64,000 bases of DNA from NCBI GenBank assembly GCA_036403235.1, contig DASWRI010000033.1, forward strand, positions 1 to 64,000, written 5' to 3'. Source of the DNA: JBGTFE01 sp036403235. Lineage in GTDB: Bacteria; Acidobacteriota; Blastocatellia; Pyrinomonadales; Pyrinomonadaceae. Of this stretch, positions 42,962 to 51,790 are shown piece after piece (the first letter of the stretch is position 1; each line of letters opens with the position of its first letter). Both the position numbers and the translations under genes were made by a program. The notes below the pieces were generated by a model that was given only the letters and a program-made list of their open reading frames with translations, had not been told where the DNA came from and did no database searches.

Positions 42962-43612
42962 TTAATAAAACAACCAATAATAAATGATTTTCAGATATTC
43001 GCCCGCCACAAAACTCCAGCCGCGCATGGAGAGCCACCATTTCGACGGCGTCGGAGTTTGCGCGCCCGGCGGCGGCGATTCGATTCCGATTTCGATTGCG
43101 TCCGTTTTGTCGCGAAAAACTTTTTCAAACGTCCGCAGCGCGCGCCGCGTGTGATAGCCGGACGTGACGAGCACGACGGATTTGAAGCCGCGCTCCTTCA
43201 GCGTTTTTTCGAGCAGAATCGCTTCGTCGTGCGTGCTTTCGACGACGGCCGGCAAAATCTCGACGGCGTCTTCGGCGACGCCCTGATTTATCAATTCCCA
43301 ACGCGCGCGCTCAGCAAAATACGGATTTCGCTGCTCCTGTGTGTTCCAGCCGCCCTGCAGCCCGTCGTTGCTCAAAAAAATTTTCGGCGCTACTCCATTT
43401 TTGAAAAGCTCGGCCGCCTTGTGCGTCCGCTCGATGTAAGTCGATGAGCCGCCGAGAATTAAAATCGCGTCGGCGCGCTCCAGATGTTTTTCGACGATTA
43501 AATTTTCGGCTAAGAGCGGCGCGAGAAAAATCCAAATTAGAAAAAGCAAAAGGCTCAGGCTTAAAAACTTAAAGCCTGTGCCCGAAATCTTTTCGCGTAT
43601 TGCTTTTTTCAC
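42962..43612 (-). CDS. YdcF/ElyC-like DUF218 membrane protein
   Basis: A 216-residue protein. One N-terminal membrane helix (about 14-34) is followed by a DUF218 domain: ADAILILGGSSTYIERTHKAAELFKNG, ESTHDEAILLEKTLKERGFKSVVLVTSGYHTRRALRTF. Relatives (SanA, ElyC, YdcF) act in envelope polysaccharide steps, in some cases on undecaprenyl-linked precursors. The start is a GTG whose last bases overlap the TGA of the upstream glycosyltransferase (GTGA), a coupling overlap. The longer frame upstream overlaps that gene and is not protein-like. Confidence 0.85.
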   Translation of the reverse strand: MKKAIREKISGTGFKFLSLSLLLFLIWIFLAPLLAENLIVEKHLERADAILILGGSSTYIERTHKAAELFKNGVAPKIFLSNDGLQGGWNTQEQRNPYFAERARWELINQGVAEDAVEILPAVVESTHDEAILLEKTLKERGFKSVVLVTSGYHTRRALRTFEKVFRDKTDAIEIGIESPPPGAQTPTPSKWWLSMRGWSFVAGEYLKIIYYWLFY

Positions 43613-44814
43613 ATTTTCGCCCGTTCGATAATTTTCCGTAACTCCTCGATTTTCGCGTCCCAGCTTTCGCGTTTTATCGAATCGCTGATTTCCCCGCGCG
43701 TGAGCTTGCTCCGAAGCGCTTCTTCGATTTGAAAAATAAAATCTTCGTGCGTTGCGCCGACGCGGCAATGCTCCAGAATTCGCACTTCGGGAATGTCGGT
43801 CGAAACGGTTTCGAGTCCCGCCGCCAGATATTCGCGCACTTTCAGAGGATTGGCGGCGAGCGTTAAATCGTTTATCGCAAAAGGATTGAGCGCGACGTCG
43901 AAGCCTTTGCAATAGGCGGGCAGCTCGGCGTAAGGCTTACGCCCAAGAAAATGCACGTTCGGAATATTGTCCAGAATTTTTATTTTCTGCTCGGCGTCGA
44001 CCGCGATTTTTCCGATTAAAACGATTGAGCCGTCGCGAAAATGCGCGGCCGTCTTTTTTATCAATTCGAAATCGACCCAATCGGCCAAAAGGCCGTGAAA
44101 ACCGATGACGGGACGCGGCAAGTTGGCGATTTCGGCGGGAATTTTTGTTTCCTTGTCCAAAGCTTTTCGAAAATGCGCCCAATCCGTCCCGTGTCTGATG
44201 ACAAACGTGTTTTTGTTAAATTTCCGTTTCGACTCGAACAATTTTTCCGCCGAAACGACAACCAAATCGGCTTTTCTAAACAAATCTTCCTCGATTTCCT
44301 TCAAACCCTTTGAAGCGCCCGTAAAAGCCGTGTATTCGTCAACGCAGTAATAAATCAATTCGCTTTCGCCGAGCTTTCCCGCCAGAAGCCCGGCGGCGGG
44401 ATTAAAAATTATATTTACCGGATTTTTAAACGCGAGCCTGCGCATCGCTTTTCTGACCTGCCGCACAAGAAATTTTTCGTTAAATTTTCTTACCGCTTCC
44501 GTCCCGTAAGCCGGAATCGCCAGCGGATTCAGGACGAAAATGTTTTTTTCGACTTCGCGGACGGGCTCCGCGAAACTTTTTAACTTTTTAAAAATCCGCG
44601 AGATGTCCTTTGAAGATGTCGTTGGCATCCGGTTGGCAATCGCGTTTATCCACAAAATCCGGTTGTCGCGCGAAAGCACGCGCATCAGGTGAGTTTTTGA
44701 AAGCGGGTCGCCCGTCCAGTCGTGACTGAAACAAACGATGTCGCGCCCGCGCAGAGCGCCGGAAATTTTCTCTGATATTTTGATTTTTTGTTTTTCCAAA
44801 ACTGCTGTCGTCAT
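43609..44814 (-). CDS. Glycosyltransferase (GT4/TuaH-like)
   Basis: A 401-residue GT-B glycosyltransferase with no membrane helix, acting on a lipid-linked precursor at the inner face of the membrane. The N-terminal domain has DIVCFSHDWTGDPLSKTHLMRVLS and ELIYYCVDEYTAF. The C-terminal domain has VIGFHGLLADWVDFELI, NVHFLGRKPYAELPAYC and the nucleotide-sugar end PLKVREYLAAGLETVSTDIPE. Its acceptor and donor sugars cannot be read from sequence. It is separated by 4 bp from the VpsJ-like gene. Confidence 0.82.
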   Translation of the reverse strand: MTTAVLEKQKIKISEKISGALRGRDIVCFSHDWTGDPLSKTHLMRVLSRDNRILWINAIANRMPTTSSKDISRIFKKLKSFAEPVREVEKNIFVLNPLAIPAYGTEAVRKFNEKFLVRQVRKAMRRLAFKNPVNIIFNPAAGLLAGKLGESELIYYCVDEYTAFTGASKGLKEIEEDLFRKADLVVVSAEKLFESKRKFNKNTFVIRHGTDWAHFRKALDKETKIPAEIANLPRPVIGFHGLLADWVDFELIKKTAAHFRDGSIVLIGKIAVDAEQKIKILDNIPNVHFLGRKPYAELPAYCKGFDVALNPFAINDLTLAANPLKVREYLAAGLETVSTDIPEVRILEHCRVGATHEDFIFQIEEALRSKLTRGEISDSIKRESWDAKIEELRKIIERAKM

Positions 44815-44818
44815 TTTT

Positions 44819-46093
44819 TTAATTTTCCGGATTTTGCGCGCCTAAGTTTTTTCCATCGAGAACGTCCGTTTCAAACTGCGACATGATTTTTTCTTCGAGC
44901 AGAAGCGTATCGGCGAAAAATTTCGCGCCCCAGTTGACGTATATAAACGGCGTGTAGCGACCGAAAATCGGCTGCGAGCCTTTGATTCCGCCGCGAATTC
45001 CGCCGTGAAGCGTCGCGACGTTTTGCGTCGATTTTGTGTAATCGTTGAGCTTTAAGGCAGCGTTTAAGTAACGCGTGTCGGACGTAATCTGAAAAATTTT
45101 GAGCCAGACGCCCGCCATCTGCGCGTTTCCGGTCAGACAGCTGTATTTCGCCTTCGACTTCCATTTTTCATCGAATTCGCCCGCCATAAAGCGCCGCAGT
45201 TCAAAAATTCTCAGCAATTTTTCGGCGGTTTTTTCCGACGCGCGCAGATATCTTTCGTCTTTTGTAATGCGAAAAGATTCGAGCAGGCCTTCGAGCACAT
45301 ACGCAATCGTGTGCGTCGGCGGAACAGTCCATTTATCTTTTGAAACAAAAAAAGCGTTTTCGGCAAACCAGCCGTTTTCGCGCTGCTGCGCTAAAACCCA
45401 ATCGAGTTTGCGCACGGCCGCGTCGAGATATTTTTTTTCATCCGTCAGCGCGTAAATCTCCAGCAGACTCCAGGCGGTGCGCGCGTCGTAGGCGTGAACG
45501 CTCGTTTCCGTCTCCGAGCTGGCGACGCGCCACGCGCCGTCCTGTGCCTGCACTTTGAGCAGCCAATCGCCGGCGCGCCGCGCCGCCAGCATATATTTTT
45601 CCGATTTTGTCTCCGAAAATGTCCGGCACCAGCCTAGAATCACCTGCCCGGTGTTAAAAACAGCCGCTTTTTGCTCTGAATTCCTGCCGTAAAAAAGTCC
45701 GGCCTGAACTGCTCCGCAGGGCATCTGAACTTCGATTTCCCAGTCAGCCAGATGTGCGGCGCGCTCGCGCAGATTTTCTTTTCCCGAAAACGCGGCGTAA
45801 TCGTAAAACGTCGGAATTATGTAACCGGTCGTTTCGGGATAAGGCGCGAGCCAGCCTTCGATGACCGAATAACCGCCCGAAACGCCGCCCGATTTTGCAT
45901 TGTCCTGCGCCCGCATCAGCCAGTTTATCGTTTCTTCAAGATGCTTTTGCGTCGAACGCGCCGCGCGCAGACGGCCGAAAAAATCTCTCAGCCAAAGATA
46001 GCCGATTGACGGATTTGCAGCCCGAAACGCCGCGCCCGAAAGCTTGGAAAGCGGCGCGTTTTTTAGTTTTCTGCTGATTGCTGTCAGAGTCAT
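44819..46093 (-). CDS. VpsJ-like (alpha/alpha)6 toroid protein
   Basis: A 424-residue protein rich in Trp/Tyr-containing helices that suggest an (alpha/alpha)6 glycosidase-like barrel: LADWEIEVQMPCGAVQAG, FNTGQVILGWCRTFSETKSEKYMLAARRAGDWLL, AYDARTAWSLLEIYALTDEKKYLDAA. That pattern resembles VpsJ of exopolysaccharide loci. No signal peptide is evident. It may cut or sense a glycan, or support synthesis. It lies directly after the formyltransferase gene (TAA-ATG, zero gap). Confidence 0.65.
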   Translation of the reverse strand: MTLTAISRKLKNAPLSKLSGAAFRAANPSIGYLWLRDFFGRLRAARSTQKHLEETINWLMRAQDNAKSGGVSGGYSVIEGWLAPYPETTGYIIPTFYDYAAFSGKENLRERAAHLADWEIEVQMPCGAVQAGLFYGRNSEQKAAVFNTGQVILGWCRTFSETKSEKYMLAARRAGDWLLKVQAQDGAWRVASSETETSVHAYDARTAWSLLEIYALTDEKKYLDAAVRKLDWVLAQQRENGWFAENAFFVSKDKWTVPPTHTIAYVLEGLLESFRITKDERYLRASEKTAEKLLRIFELRRFMAGEFDEKWKSKAKYSCLTGNAQMAGVWLKIFQITSDTRYLNAALKLNDYTKSTQNVATLHGGIRGGIKGSQPIFGRYTPFIYVNWGAKFFADTLLLEEKIMSQFETDVLDGKNLGAQNPEN

Positions 46094-46912
46094 TTAATTT
46101 TCGGCGAAAGTCGCCGCTTGCCGGTTTTTGGTTTTCGATTTTTGGTCTTCGTTAATAGATTTTTCCGTCGCGCCGAATTTTTTGATGCGCGCGTCGGCAA
46201 GCTTTTTGAGTCGCGGGTGCATCTGAAAATATTGCCTTCCGCCCGCTTTACCGAATTCTTCGGGCAAAACTCTTTTTACGGCGATTTCCGAAAGCGCTTC
46301 GGCAATCAATTCAACGGCAAGCGCCGCGCATTTGTCGCGCAAAGTTCCGGTCGTGTCCTCGGACGAAATTAAAATCTCTTCGGATTTTAAAACGATTCCC
46401 GTATCGACGCCCTCATTAACCGTGTGGACGCTGACGGCGACGGGCGCGCCGTGAAGCGCCGACCATTCGGTCACGTCCATGCCGCGATATGCGGGCAAAA
46501 GCGCGTAATGCGGGTTGATGACACCGATGCGCGGAATTTCGAGAATTTGTTTTTTGATAATGCCGCAGCCGCGCAAAACGATGATTTCCGGCTCTAAATT
46601 TTTCAAAATCGCCGCGCACTCAATTGAATTATGCGATTTGACGAAAAAGACTTTCGGCGAGACTTTCCGGCTCGGCAGAATGTTTTTCGCCGCTCGATTC
46701 GGCGCTTTTTTACCCGCAATTTTTTGCAGCGCCTTTTTTATAAAAACTCTAAAACCCAGTTTCCAGAGCCATTCGCGAATTGATTTGAAGGTGCTCGTCT
46801 GCTCGACGATGATGCCCGCGATTTCGTGTCCTTCCGCCGCGAGACGGCTCACCAATCGCTCGTTTCGGAACGAATACCAGCGAGGAACTCTGGAAAATAA
46901 AACGATTTTCAT
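46094..46912 (-). CDS. Formyltransferase-family protein (sugar N-formyltransferase candidate), copy 1
   Basis: A 272-residue protein with the methionyl-tRNA formyltransferase fold. The active-site triad is seen in INPHYALLPAYRGMDVTEW (Asn, His) and GVDTGIVL (Asp). VSVHTVNEG is also typical. There is no C-terminal tRNA-binding domain and no neighbouring def gene, so it is not Fmt. In polysaccharide loci such enzymes formylate aminosugar nucleotides using N10-formyl-tetrahydrofolate. The first 45 residues replace the usual N-terminal strand with RVPRWYSFRNERLVSR. The product is inferred from context. Confidence 0.75.
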   Translation of the reverse strand: MKIVLFSRVPRWYSFRNERLVSRLAAEGHEIAGIIVEQTSTFKSIREWLWKLGFRVFIKKALQKIAGKKAPNRAAKNILPSRKVSPKVFFVKSHNSIECAAILKNLEPEIIVLRGCGIIKKQILEIPRIGVINPHYALLPAYRGMDVTEWSALHGAPVAVSVHTVNEGVDTGIVLKSEEILISSEDTTGTLRDKCAALAVELIAEALSEIAVKRVLPEEFGKAGGRQYFQMHPRLKKLADARIKKFGATEKSINEDQKSKTKNRQAATFAEN

Positions 46913-46927
46913 TTTTAGAATATATTT

Positions 46928-48877
46928 CTAAACCGCGACTAATTCCTGTTCCGAAACTTCTGTTTTTTCCGCTCCGGCCAATTTTTCGCCGTCGAGAAAC
47001 TGCCGCGACCACATTTCGAAATTGACCAGAAACCAGAGTCTCTGGGCGTGGTCGGCCGCGCCCGACTGATGCTCGGCGGCTAATCGGCGCAAAAATTCCC
47101 GTTCGAACAAACCGCGCCCGACGGCTCTCTCGCTCAGGACGTATTCGTCAATCAAATGCCTGAATTCGTTTCTGAACCACGAGCCGATTGGAACGGGAAA
47201 GCCCATTTTTCCGCGCGTTAAAATTTCTTCGGGCAAAATGCCTTTCATCGCCTCGCGCAAAATCCATTTCGTATCGCGCCCGCGAATTTTCATTCGCTCG
47301 GGCATTCGCGCGGTAAATTCGACAAGTTTGTGGTCGAGAAACGGCACGCGCGATTCAATCGAAGCCGCCATCGACATCTGGTCCTGTTTCATCAAAAGCT
47401 CGTGCAGATAAGTTTTCGTGTCGGCGTAGAGCAGTTTGTCGAGCAAATTTTTCGCATCGGTTTCTTTGAGCCAGTTTTGCTGATAAAAATAGGGATTTTT
47501 CTCCGCGATTCGGGCTTTCGCGTCCGCCGACAGAAGCTTTTCCTGCATTATTTTCGGAAAAATCGCGAAGTTGTCGAAATATAGATTTTCGACGTCGGCC
47601 GGATGCGTCAAAAATGTGCGTTTTAATTTCCGGTTCAGTGCGTCGGGCAGCGCGCCGACTGTTGATTTGACGATTTCGCGCACAAACTGCGGCGTTAGTT
47701 TTTCGTATTTTTCGCCGTATTTCAAAAGCGCGAGAGTTTTCCGATAGCGCCCGTAACCGCCCAGAATTTCGTCGCTGCCTTCGCCCGTAAGCACGACTTT
47801 GACGTGTTTCTGCGCCAATTTCGACACAAAATAAAGCGGAACGGACGCGACGAAACCAATCGGCTCGTCCTCGTGCCAGATTAAATTCGGGAGTTCCGCG
47901 AAATACTGCTCGGGCGTGATTGTGATTTCGTGATGCTCGGTGTTGAAAGCTTTGGCGACGATGCGCGCGTATTCAAATTCGTTCGCTTCGCGCTCCTTGA
48001 AACCGACCGAAAAAGTTTTTACCGGCCCGGAAACCATCTCGGCCATCATCGCGCAAATCGCGCTCGAATCGATGCCGCCCGAGAGAAACATTCCCAGCGG
48101 AACATCGGCCATCAGGCGCATTTCGACCGATTTGCGGAAAAGCTCGCGCCACTCGTCGACAAATTCGGCGTCCGATTTTTCCTCGTGTTTTGGCTCGAAC
48201 GACGCGTCCCAGTATTTTTCGATTTTCAAACGCCCGTCCTGCCAAATCAAAAAATGTCCGGGCAAAAGGCGCTTGACGCCCTTGAACAAAGTCTCGTCAA
48301 AAGAAGTTCCGTGATTGGCCAGCTGGTCGGGCAAAGCGTTGAAATTAAGTTCCGGCTCGATGGCTTTTGCTTCCAGAAGCGCTTTGATTTCCGAGGCGAA
48401 AAACAAATTTCCCTCGTCGTCGAAAACGTAATAAAGCGGTTTGACGCCGAGCCGGTCGCGCGCGATAAAAAGCGTTTTTTCGCGCCGGTTCCAAACGGCA
48501 AAAGCAAACATTCCGCGTAATTTCTCGACCGCCTGCGCGCCGTATTCTTCATAAAGATGCAGAATCGTTTCGGTGTCGCAATGCGTTTGAAAGCAGTGCC
48601 CTTTTGCTTCCAGTTCCTCGCGATAGTCGGCGTGATTGTAAACTTCGCCGTTGTATGTGATGACGAGCGAGCCATCTTCATTAAACATCGGCTGATGCCC
48701 GCGCGTAACGTCGACAATTGACAAACGGCGATGGCCGAGGCCGACTCGCTCGTCGATAAAAATCCCGCCGTCGTCCGGCCCGCGATGAAAAATCACATCG
48801 CGCATGGCGCGCAAAGCGTTTTCGTTAATTTGTCTTTTGGAACGGCTCGAAAAAGCGATTCCGTTGATTCCGCACAT
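46928..48877 (-). CDS. asnB: Asparagine-synthase-type amidotransferase, copy 1
   Basis: A 649-residue class II glutamine amidotransferase. The N-terminal glutaminase has Cys2 (MCGINGIAF), RGPDDGG, GLGHRRLSIVD and NGEVYNH. The synthetase domain has the ATP P-loop FLSGGIDSSAICAMM, TGEGSDEILGGYGRY and a C-terminal AADHAQRLWFLVNFEMWSRQFLD. The last feature resembles the XrtA/PEP-CTERM-associated amidotransferases rather than a housekeeping AsnB. It would transfer amide nitrogen to a uronic acid or other glycan carboxyl. I moved the start to 48877 so that Cys2 is exposed; it lies 1 nt after the deacetylase stop. Confidence 0.85.
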   Translation of the reverse strand: MCGINGIAFSSRSKRQINENALRAMRDVIFHRGPDDGGIFIDERVGLGHRRLSIVDVTRGHQPMFNEDGSLVITYNGEVYNHADYREELEAKGHCFQTHCDTETILHLYEEYGAQAVEKLRGMFAFAVWNRREKTLFIARDRLGVKPLYYVFDDEGNLFFASEIKALLEAKAIEPELNFNALPDQLANHGTSFDETLFKGVKRLLPGHFLIWQDGRLKIEKYWDASFEPKHEEKSDAEFVDEWRELFRKSVEMRLMADVPLGMFLSGGIDSSAICAMMAEMVSGPVKTFSVGFKEREANEFEYARIVAKAFNTEHHEITITPEQYFAELPNLIWHEDEPIGFVASVPLYFVSKLAQKHVKVVLTGEGSDEILGGYGRYRKTLALLKYGEKYEKLTPQFVREIVKSTVGALPDALNRKLKRTFLTHPADVENLYFDNFAIFPKIMQEKLLSADAKARIAEKNPYFYQQNWLKETDAKNLLDKLLYADTKTYLHELLMKQDQMSMAASIESRVPFLDHKLVEFTARMPERMKIRGRDTKWILREAMKGILPEEILTRGKMGFPVPIGSWFRNEFRHLIDEYVLSERAVGRGLFEREFLRRLAAEHQSGAADHAQRLWFLVNFEMWSRQFLDGEKLAGAEKTEVSEQELVAV

Positions 48878-48878
48878 T

Positions 48879-49862
48879 TTAATTCGTAATTTTCTGCTTG
48901 AGAGCTTCAAAACCGCTCGCGCTTTGCGCAAAATTTGCGATGCTGCCCTGCGCGCTGATTCGTCTGAGCGCAAACGCATCAGAGTGCTTTTCGTTAAACC
49001 CGTAATCGGTCGTCACGGCGCTTTTATATTCGGCTTTTTCAACCGCTTTTCGAATCGCTTCGTTAAATGAGCCGTTCGGATAACAAAAATGCTCGACCGG
49101 TCTTTCCAAAACTTCTTCGAGACGCTTTTTTGAAGATTTGAGTTCAAAGTCCAAATCATTTTGAGAAACGCGCGTCAAAATCGGATGCGTCGCCGTGTGC
49201 GATTCGATTCGTAGATTTCCGGCGTCCATTTCGCGCGCCGCACGCCAGCCGAACGGCGCAAATTCGGCGGGCGCGGTTGCCGGAATTTCGACTTCCAAAG
49301 ATTCGGCGATTTCCTCGATTTTAATTTGTTTCTGCTTGTCGGGCATTTTTTTCAAACGCGAATTGATACGGCTTGCCAGTTCCAATCTCTGCGCTTCGCC
49401 GTTCAAGCGGCTTTCGATTTTATCCGCGCCGAATTCGATTTTTATGCTTTCGCTCCGGGTTTCGGATAAAACATACCGCATAAAATCAGTCCAGAGCCAG
49501 CATTTTCCGTCGAGAAAATCGGTAACGGCGTAAATGGTCGCGGGCATTTTGAATTTTTTCAAAAGCGGAAATGCGATTTCGAACGCGTCCCGGTAGCCGT
49601 CGTCAATCGTAATGACGGCCGTGTTCGGCGGCAGAGTTTTTCCGTCGCGCAAAAAATCAATCACGTCCTCAAGCGGCAAAACGCGGCTGTTTTTACTCAA
49701 ATATTCAAGATGCGCGGCAAATTCCGCGCTCGAAATTTTATGCGGATGCGCCTCCGGACTAAAGCGATGATATGTCAAAATCAGCACTTTATCGCGCGTC
49801 GTCCGGTGAAACGGGGCGAACGCGCCGAGATTATAAATTGTTTTCAGTAAAGTCTTTTTCAC
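48879..49862 (-). CDS. Polysaccharide deacetylase (NodB fold)
   Basis: A 327-residue carbohydrate esterase 4-type protein. Motif 1 is VITIDDGYRDAFEIAFPLL with the catalytic Asp and metal Asp. Motif 2 is RIESHTATHPILT with H-x3-H metal ligands. HFCYPNGSFN is the motif 3 region. It should deacetylate N-acetylated glycan units, consistent with later formylation of the freed amine. There is no signal peptide, so it would work on cytoplasmic precursors. Part of the polysaccharide operon. Confidence 0.85.
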   Translation of the reverse strand: MKKTLLKTIYNLGAFAPFHRTTRDKVLILTYHRFSPEAHPHKISSAEFAAHLEYLSKNSRVLPLEDVIDFLRDGKTLPPNTAVITIDDGYRDAFEIAFPLLKKFKMPATIYAVTDFLDGKCWLWTDFMRYVLSETRSESIKIEFGADKIESRLNGEAQRLELASRINSRLKKMPDKQKQIKIEEIAESLEVEIPATAPAEFAPFGWRAAREMDAGNLRIESHTATHPILTRVSQNDLDFELKSSKKRLEEVLERPVEHFCYPNGSFNEAIRKAVEKAEYKSAVTTDYGFNEKHSDAFALRRISAQGSIANFAQSASGFEALKQKITN

Positions 49863-49875
49863 GATAAAAAGTTAA

Positions 49876-49918
49876 TCCAAGGTCGAAAGTCGAGTGTCGA
49901 AAAACTTTAGACTTTGGA
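49876..49918. repeat. Heptad-type hairpin, GTCGAAA
   Basis: Units GTCGAAA, GTCGAGT, GTCGAAA (49882-49902) with a stem of 15 nt (49876-49890 against 49904-49918, few mismatches). It carries the last codons and the TAA stop (49907-49909) of the formyltransferase gene. Confidence 0.7.
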
Positions 49919-50719
49919 CATTTTCCGCCGTTTCTTTAAAACGCGTAAAAGCGCATTTTTTTCAGATTTTGTCGGCAGCCGATAGCGTTTGCCGAGACTC
50001 GTATCCTGTTTTGTTCTGCGCTCAGAGCCTTCGGCGATTTGCCCGACGGCCTCGGCAATCAAATGCACCGAAGGCTCCGTCAGAGAAGCGCGAAAGTCTG
50101 CGAGAAAATCTTCGTAATTTAAGTTGTAACGCGAAAAATCGTATTCAAGCGGCAGTTTTTTTTGCAGAATTATATCGCCCGTATCGACTTTTGCGGCGAC
50201 GAAATGAACCGTGATGCCGATTTCCTTTTCGCCGTTAAAAAGCTCCCAGAAGACGGTCGGGCCGCCGCGATAAATCGGCGCGAGTCCCTGGTGAATATTT
50301 ATCGAACCGAGTCGCGGAATCGAAAAAACCGGCTCTTTGACGATATTCGTGCCGTAAAGAATACCGAGGTCGGCTGCTTCAGCGCGCATCAAATTCCGCG
50401 CGTCTTGCGAGTGATAATTCTCGACTTTGTAAATCGGAATTTTTAATTTTTCGGCCGTATTTTCCAAATCATTTTGGCTCGCTTGAACACTTTTTAATTC
50501 TTCCGAACCTTTTGGCCTAAAGAATTTTTTCAGCGTCGCCAGATAGCCGTCGTAACGAATCGAGCGCTTAATTTTCTGCTTCAAGTCCCGTTTCGGCTCG
50601 GTCGCGGTTTCGATGTAAATTCCGGTGATTTCGACTGTTTCGAGCGCAGCCAGCAGTTCCAGCAGACGCCCGGCGCCGCCGTGAGTTAAAACGATGACTT
50701 TTAGTTTTTTTTCGCTCAT
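49907..50719 (-). CDS. Formyltransferase-family protein (sugar N-formyltransferase candidate), copy 2
   Basis: A 270-residue second formyltransferase. The active-site stretch is SINIHQGLAPIYRGGPTVFWELF with Asn and His; KVDTGDIIL brings the Asp. The opening KKLKVIVLTHGGAGRLLEL replaces the usual VFAGTP start. It lies adjacent to the first GT4 gene (stop and start adjoin). It differs enough from copy 1 to have its own target. Its C-terminal residues SKV come from repeat DNA. Confidence 0.78.
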   Translation of the reverse strand: MSEKKLKVIVLTHGGAGRLLELLAALETVEITGIYIETATEPKRDLKQKIKRSIRYDGYLATLKKFFRPKGSEELKSVQASQNDLENTAEKLKIPIYKVENYHSQDARNLMRAEAADLGILYGTNIVKEPVFSIPRLGSINIHQGLAPIYRGGPTVFWELFNGEKEIGITVHFVAAKVDTGDIILQKKLPLEYDFSRYNLNYEDFLADFRASLTEPSVHLIAEAVGQIAEGSERRTKQDTSLGKRYRLPTKSEKNALLRVLKKRRKMSKV

Positions 50720-51790
50720 TCAAGCTGCCAGTTTTCGATAAAGTTTCCGCCACTCGGCGCCAACGTTTTCCGGTGAATATTTGGCGCACTCGCGCCGCGC
50801 TTTTTCGATAATTTTTTGTGCCAGCTCAGTGTTTTCAAGCAATTCAATCGCCGCCCGCGCCAGCGCATCGCAATCTTTTTTTTCGACGAGCAAAGCCGTT
50901 TCGCCGTTTTCGCAGATATACGAAATTCCGCCCGCGTCGGTCGAAACTATGGCCAAGCCGCACGAAAACGCTTCGATAATCGAGAGCGGCATGTTATCGA
51001 CAATCGAAGAATTGAGATAAATGTCGGCGCGCTCGTAAATTTCCGGCATCTCCGCGTTTTCGATTCTCCCGAGAAATTCGGTGTTTTCGAGTTTTAATTC
51101 ACGGGCGAGAGTTTTCAATTTTTCTTCCTCACCGCCGCTGCCGGCAATCAAAAGGCGCGCTTCGGGAAAGCGATTTTGAATCTGGCGAAACGCCCGCAGA
51201 ACGTCGGCGACGCGATAATGCGCTTCAAAATTTCGATTCGACAAAAACACCGGTTTTAGAGATTTTCTTTCGCGAAAACAAAACTTTTCCGCTTCGACAA
51301 TATTAAAAATCGACTTTGCCTTTAAGCCGAAGCGGGCAAAAACGTCGACCAGAAATTCGGACGGCGCGACGATTTCGTCAAACCGTTTCATCGTCGGTCG
51401 CGCCGTCAGCTTCCAGTTTTCGAGATGCGCTTCGGCTTCGCCCGTGTGATAATGCAAAATCGTTTTTTTGCCGAAAAGTTTTGCCGTGAAAAGCGGCGGA
51501 AGTGTTGAAATAATATAGCTTGTTGTCCCCGAAGAAAAAACATGAACGACGTCCGTCTTCGGAATTTTGCGAAAAAGCAAAAGCCAGAATTTGATTGAAA
51601 GCGCAATCGTGCGCAAAAATTTTACGTTTTGAAACGGCGCTTCGGGATTATTCGGAACGAATTCGAGCTCGATTTCGTCGTCCGCCGCAAACGCGTCAAT
51701 CAGTCGCTTTGCCTGAATCGACTGCCCGCCGACGATTTTCATCGACGGCGCGACGAGCGAGACTTTGATTTTGCCGTTCTTACTTGCCAT
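50720..51790 (-). CDS. Glycosyltransferase family 4
   Basis: A 356-residue GT-B enzyme. VSLVAPSMKIVGGQSIQAKRLIDAF is the acceptor-side start, FSSGTTSYIIST follows. The donor side has VFLSNRNFEAHYRVADVLRAFRQIQ, LLIAGSGGEEEKL, TEFLGRIENAEMPEIYERADIYLNSS and IIEAFSCGLAIVSTDAGG, with the E-x7-E-like nucleotide-sugar motif. It transfers a sugar from NDP-sugar to the growing repeat unit. It overlaps the downstream-coded glycosyltransferase gene by 11 bp. Confidence 0.88.
   Translation of the reverse strand: MASKNGKIKVSLVAPSMKIVGGQSIQAKRLIDAFAADDEIELEFVPNNPEAPFQNVKFLRTIALSIKFWLLLFRKIPKTDVVHVFSSGTTSYIISTLPPLFTAKLFGKKTILHYHTGEAEAHLENWKLTARPTMKRFDEIVAPSEFLVDVFARFGLKAKSIFNIVEAEKFCFRERKSLKPVFLSNRNFEAHYRVADVLRAFRQIQNRFPEARLLIAGSGGEEEKLKTLARELKLENTEFLGRIENAEMPEIYERADIYLNSSIVDNMPLSIIEAFSCGLAIVSTDAGGISYICENGETALLVEKKDCDALARAAIELLENTELAQKIIEKARRECAKYSPENVGAEWRKLYRKLAA

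Noticed and set aside
43613..43912. Upstream extension of the YdcF-like gene
   Set aside because: It overlaps the glycosyltransferase gene and encodes an Arg/Ser-rich, non-globular stretch. A GTGA start overlap gives a better start.
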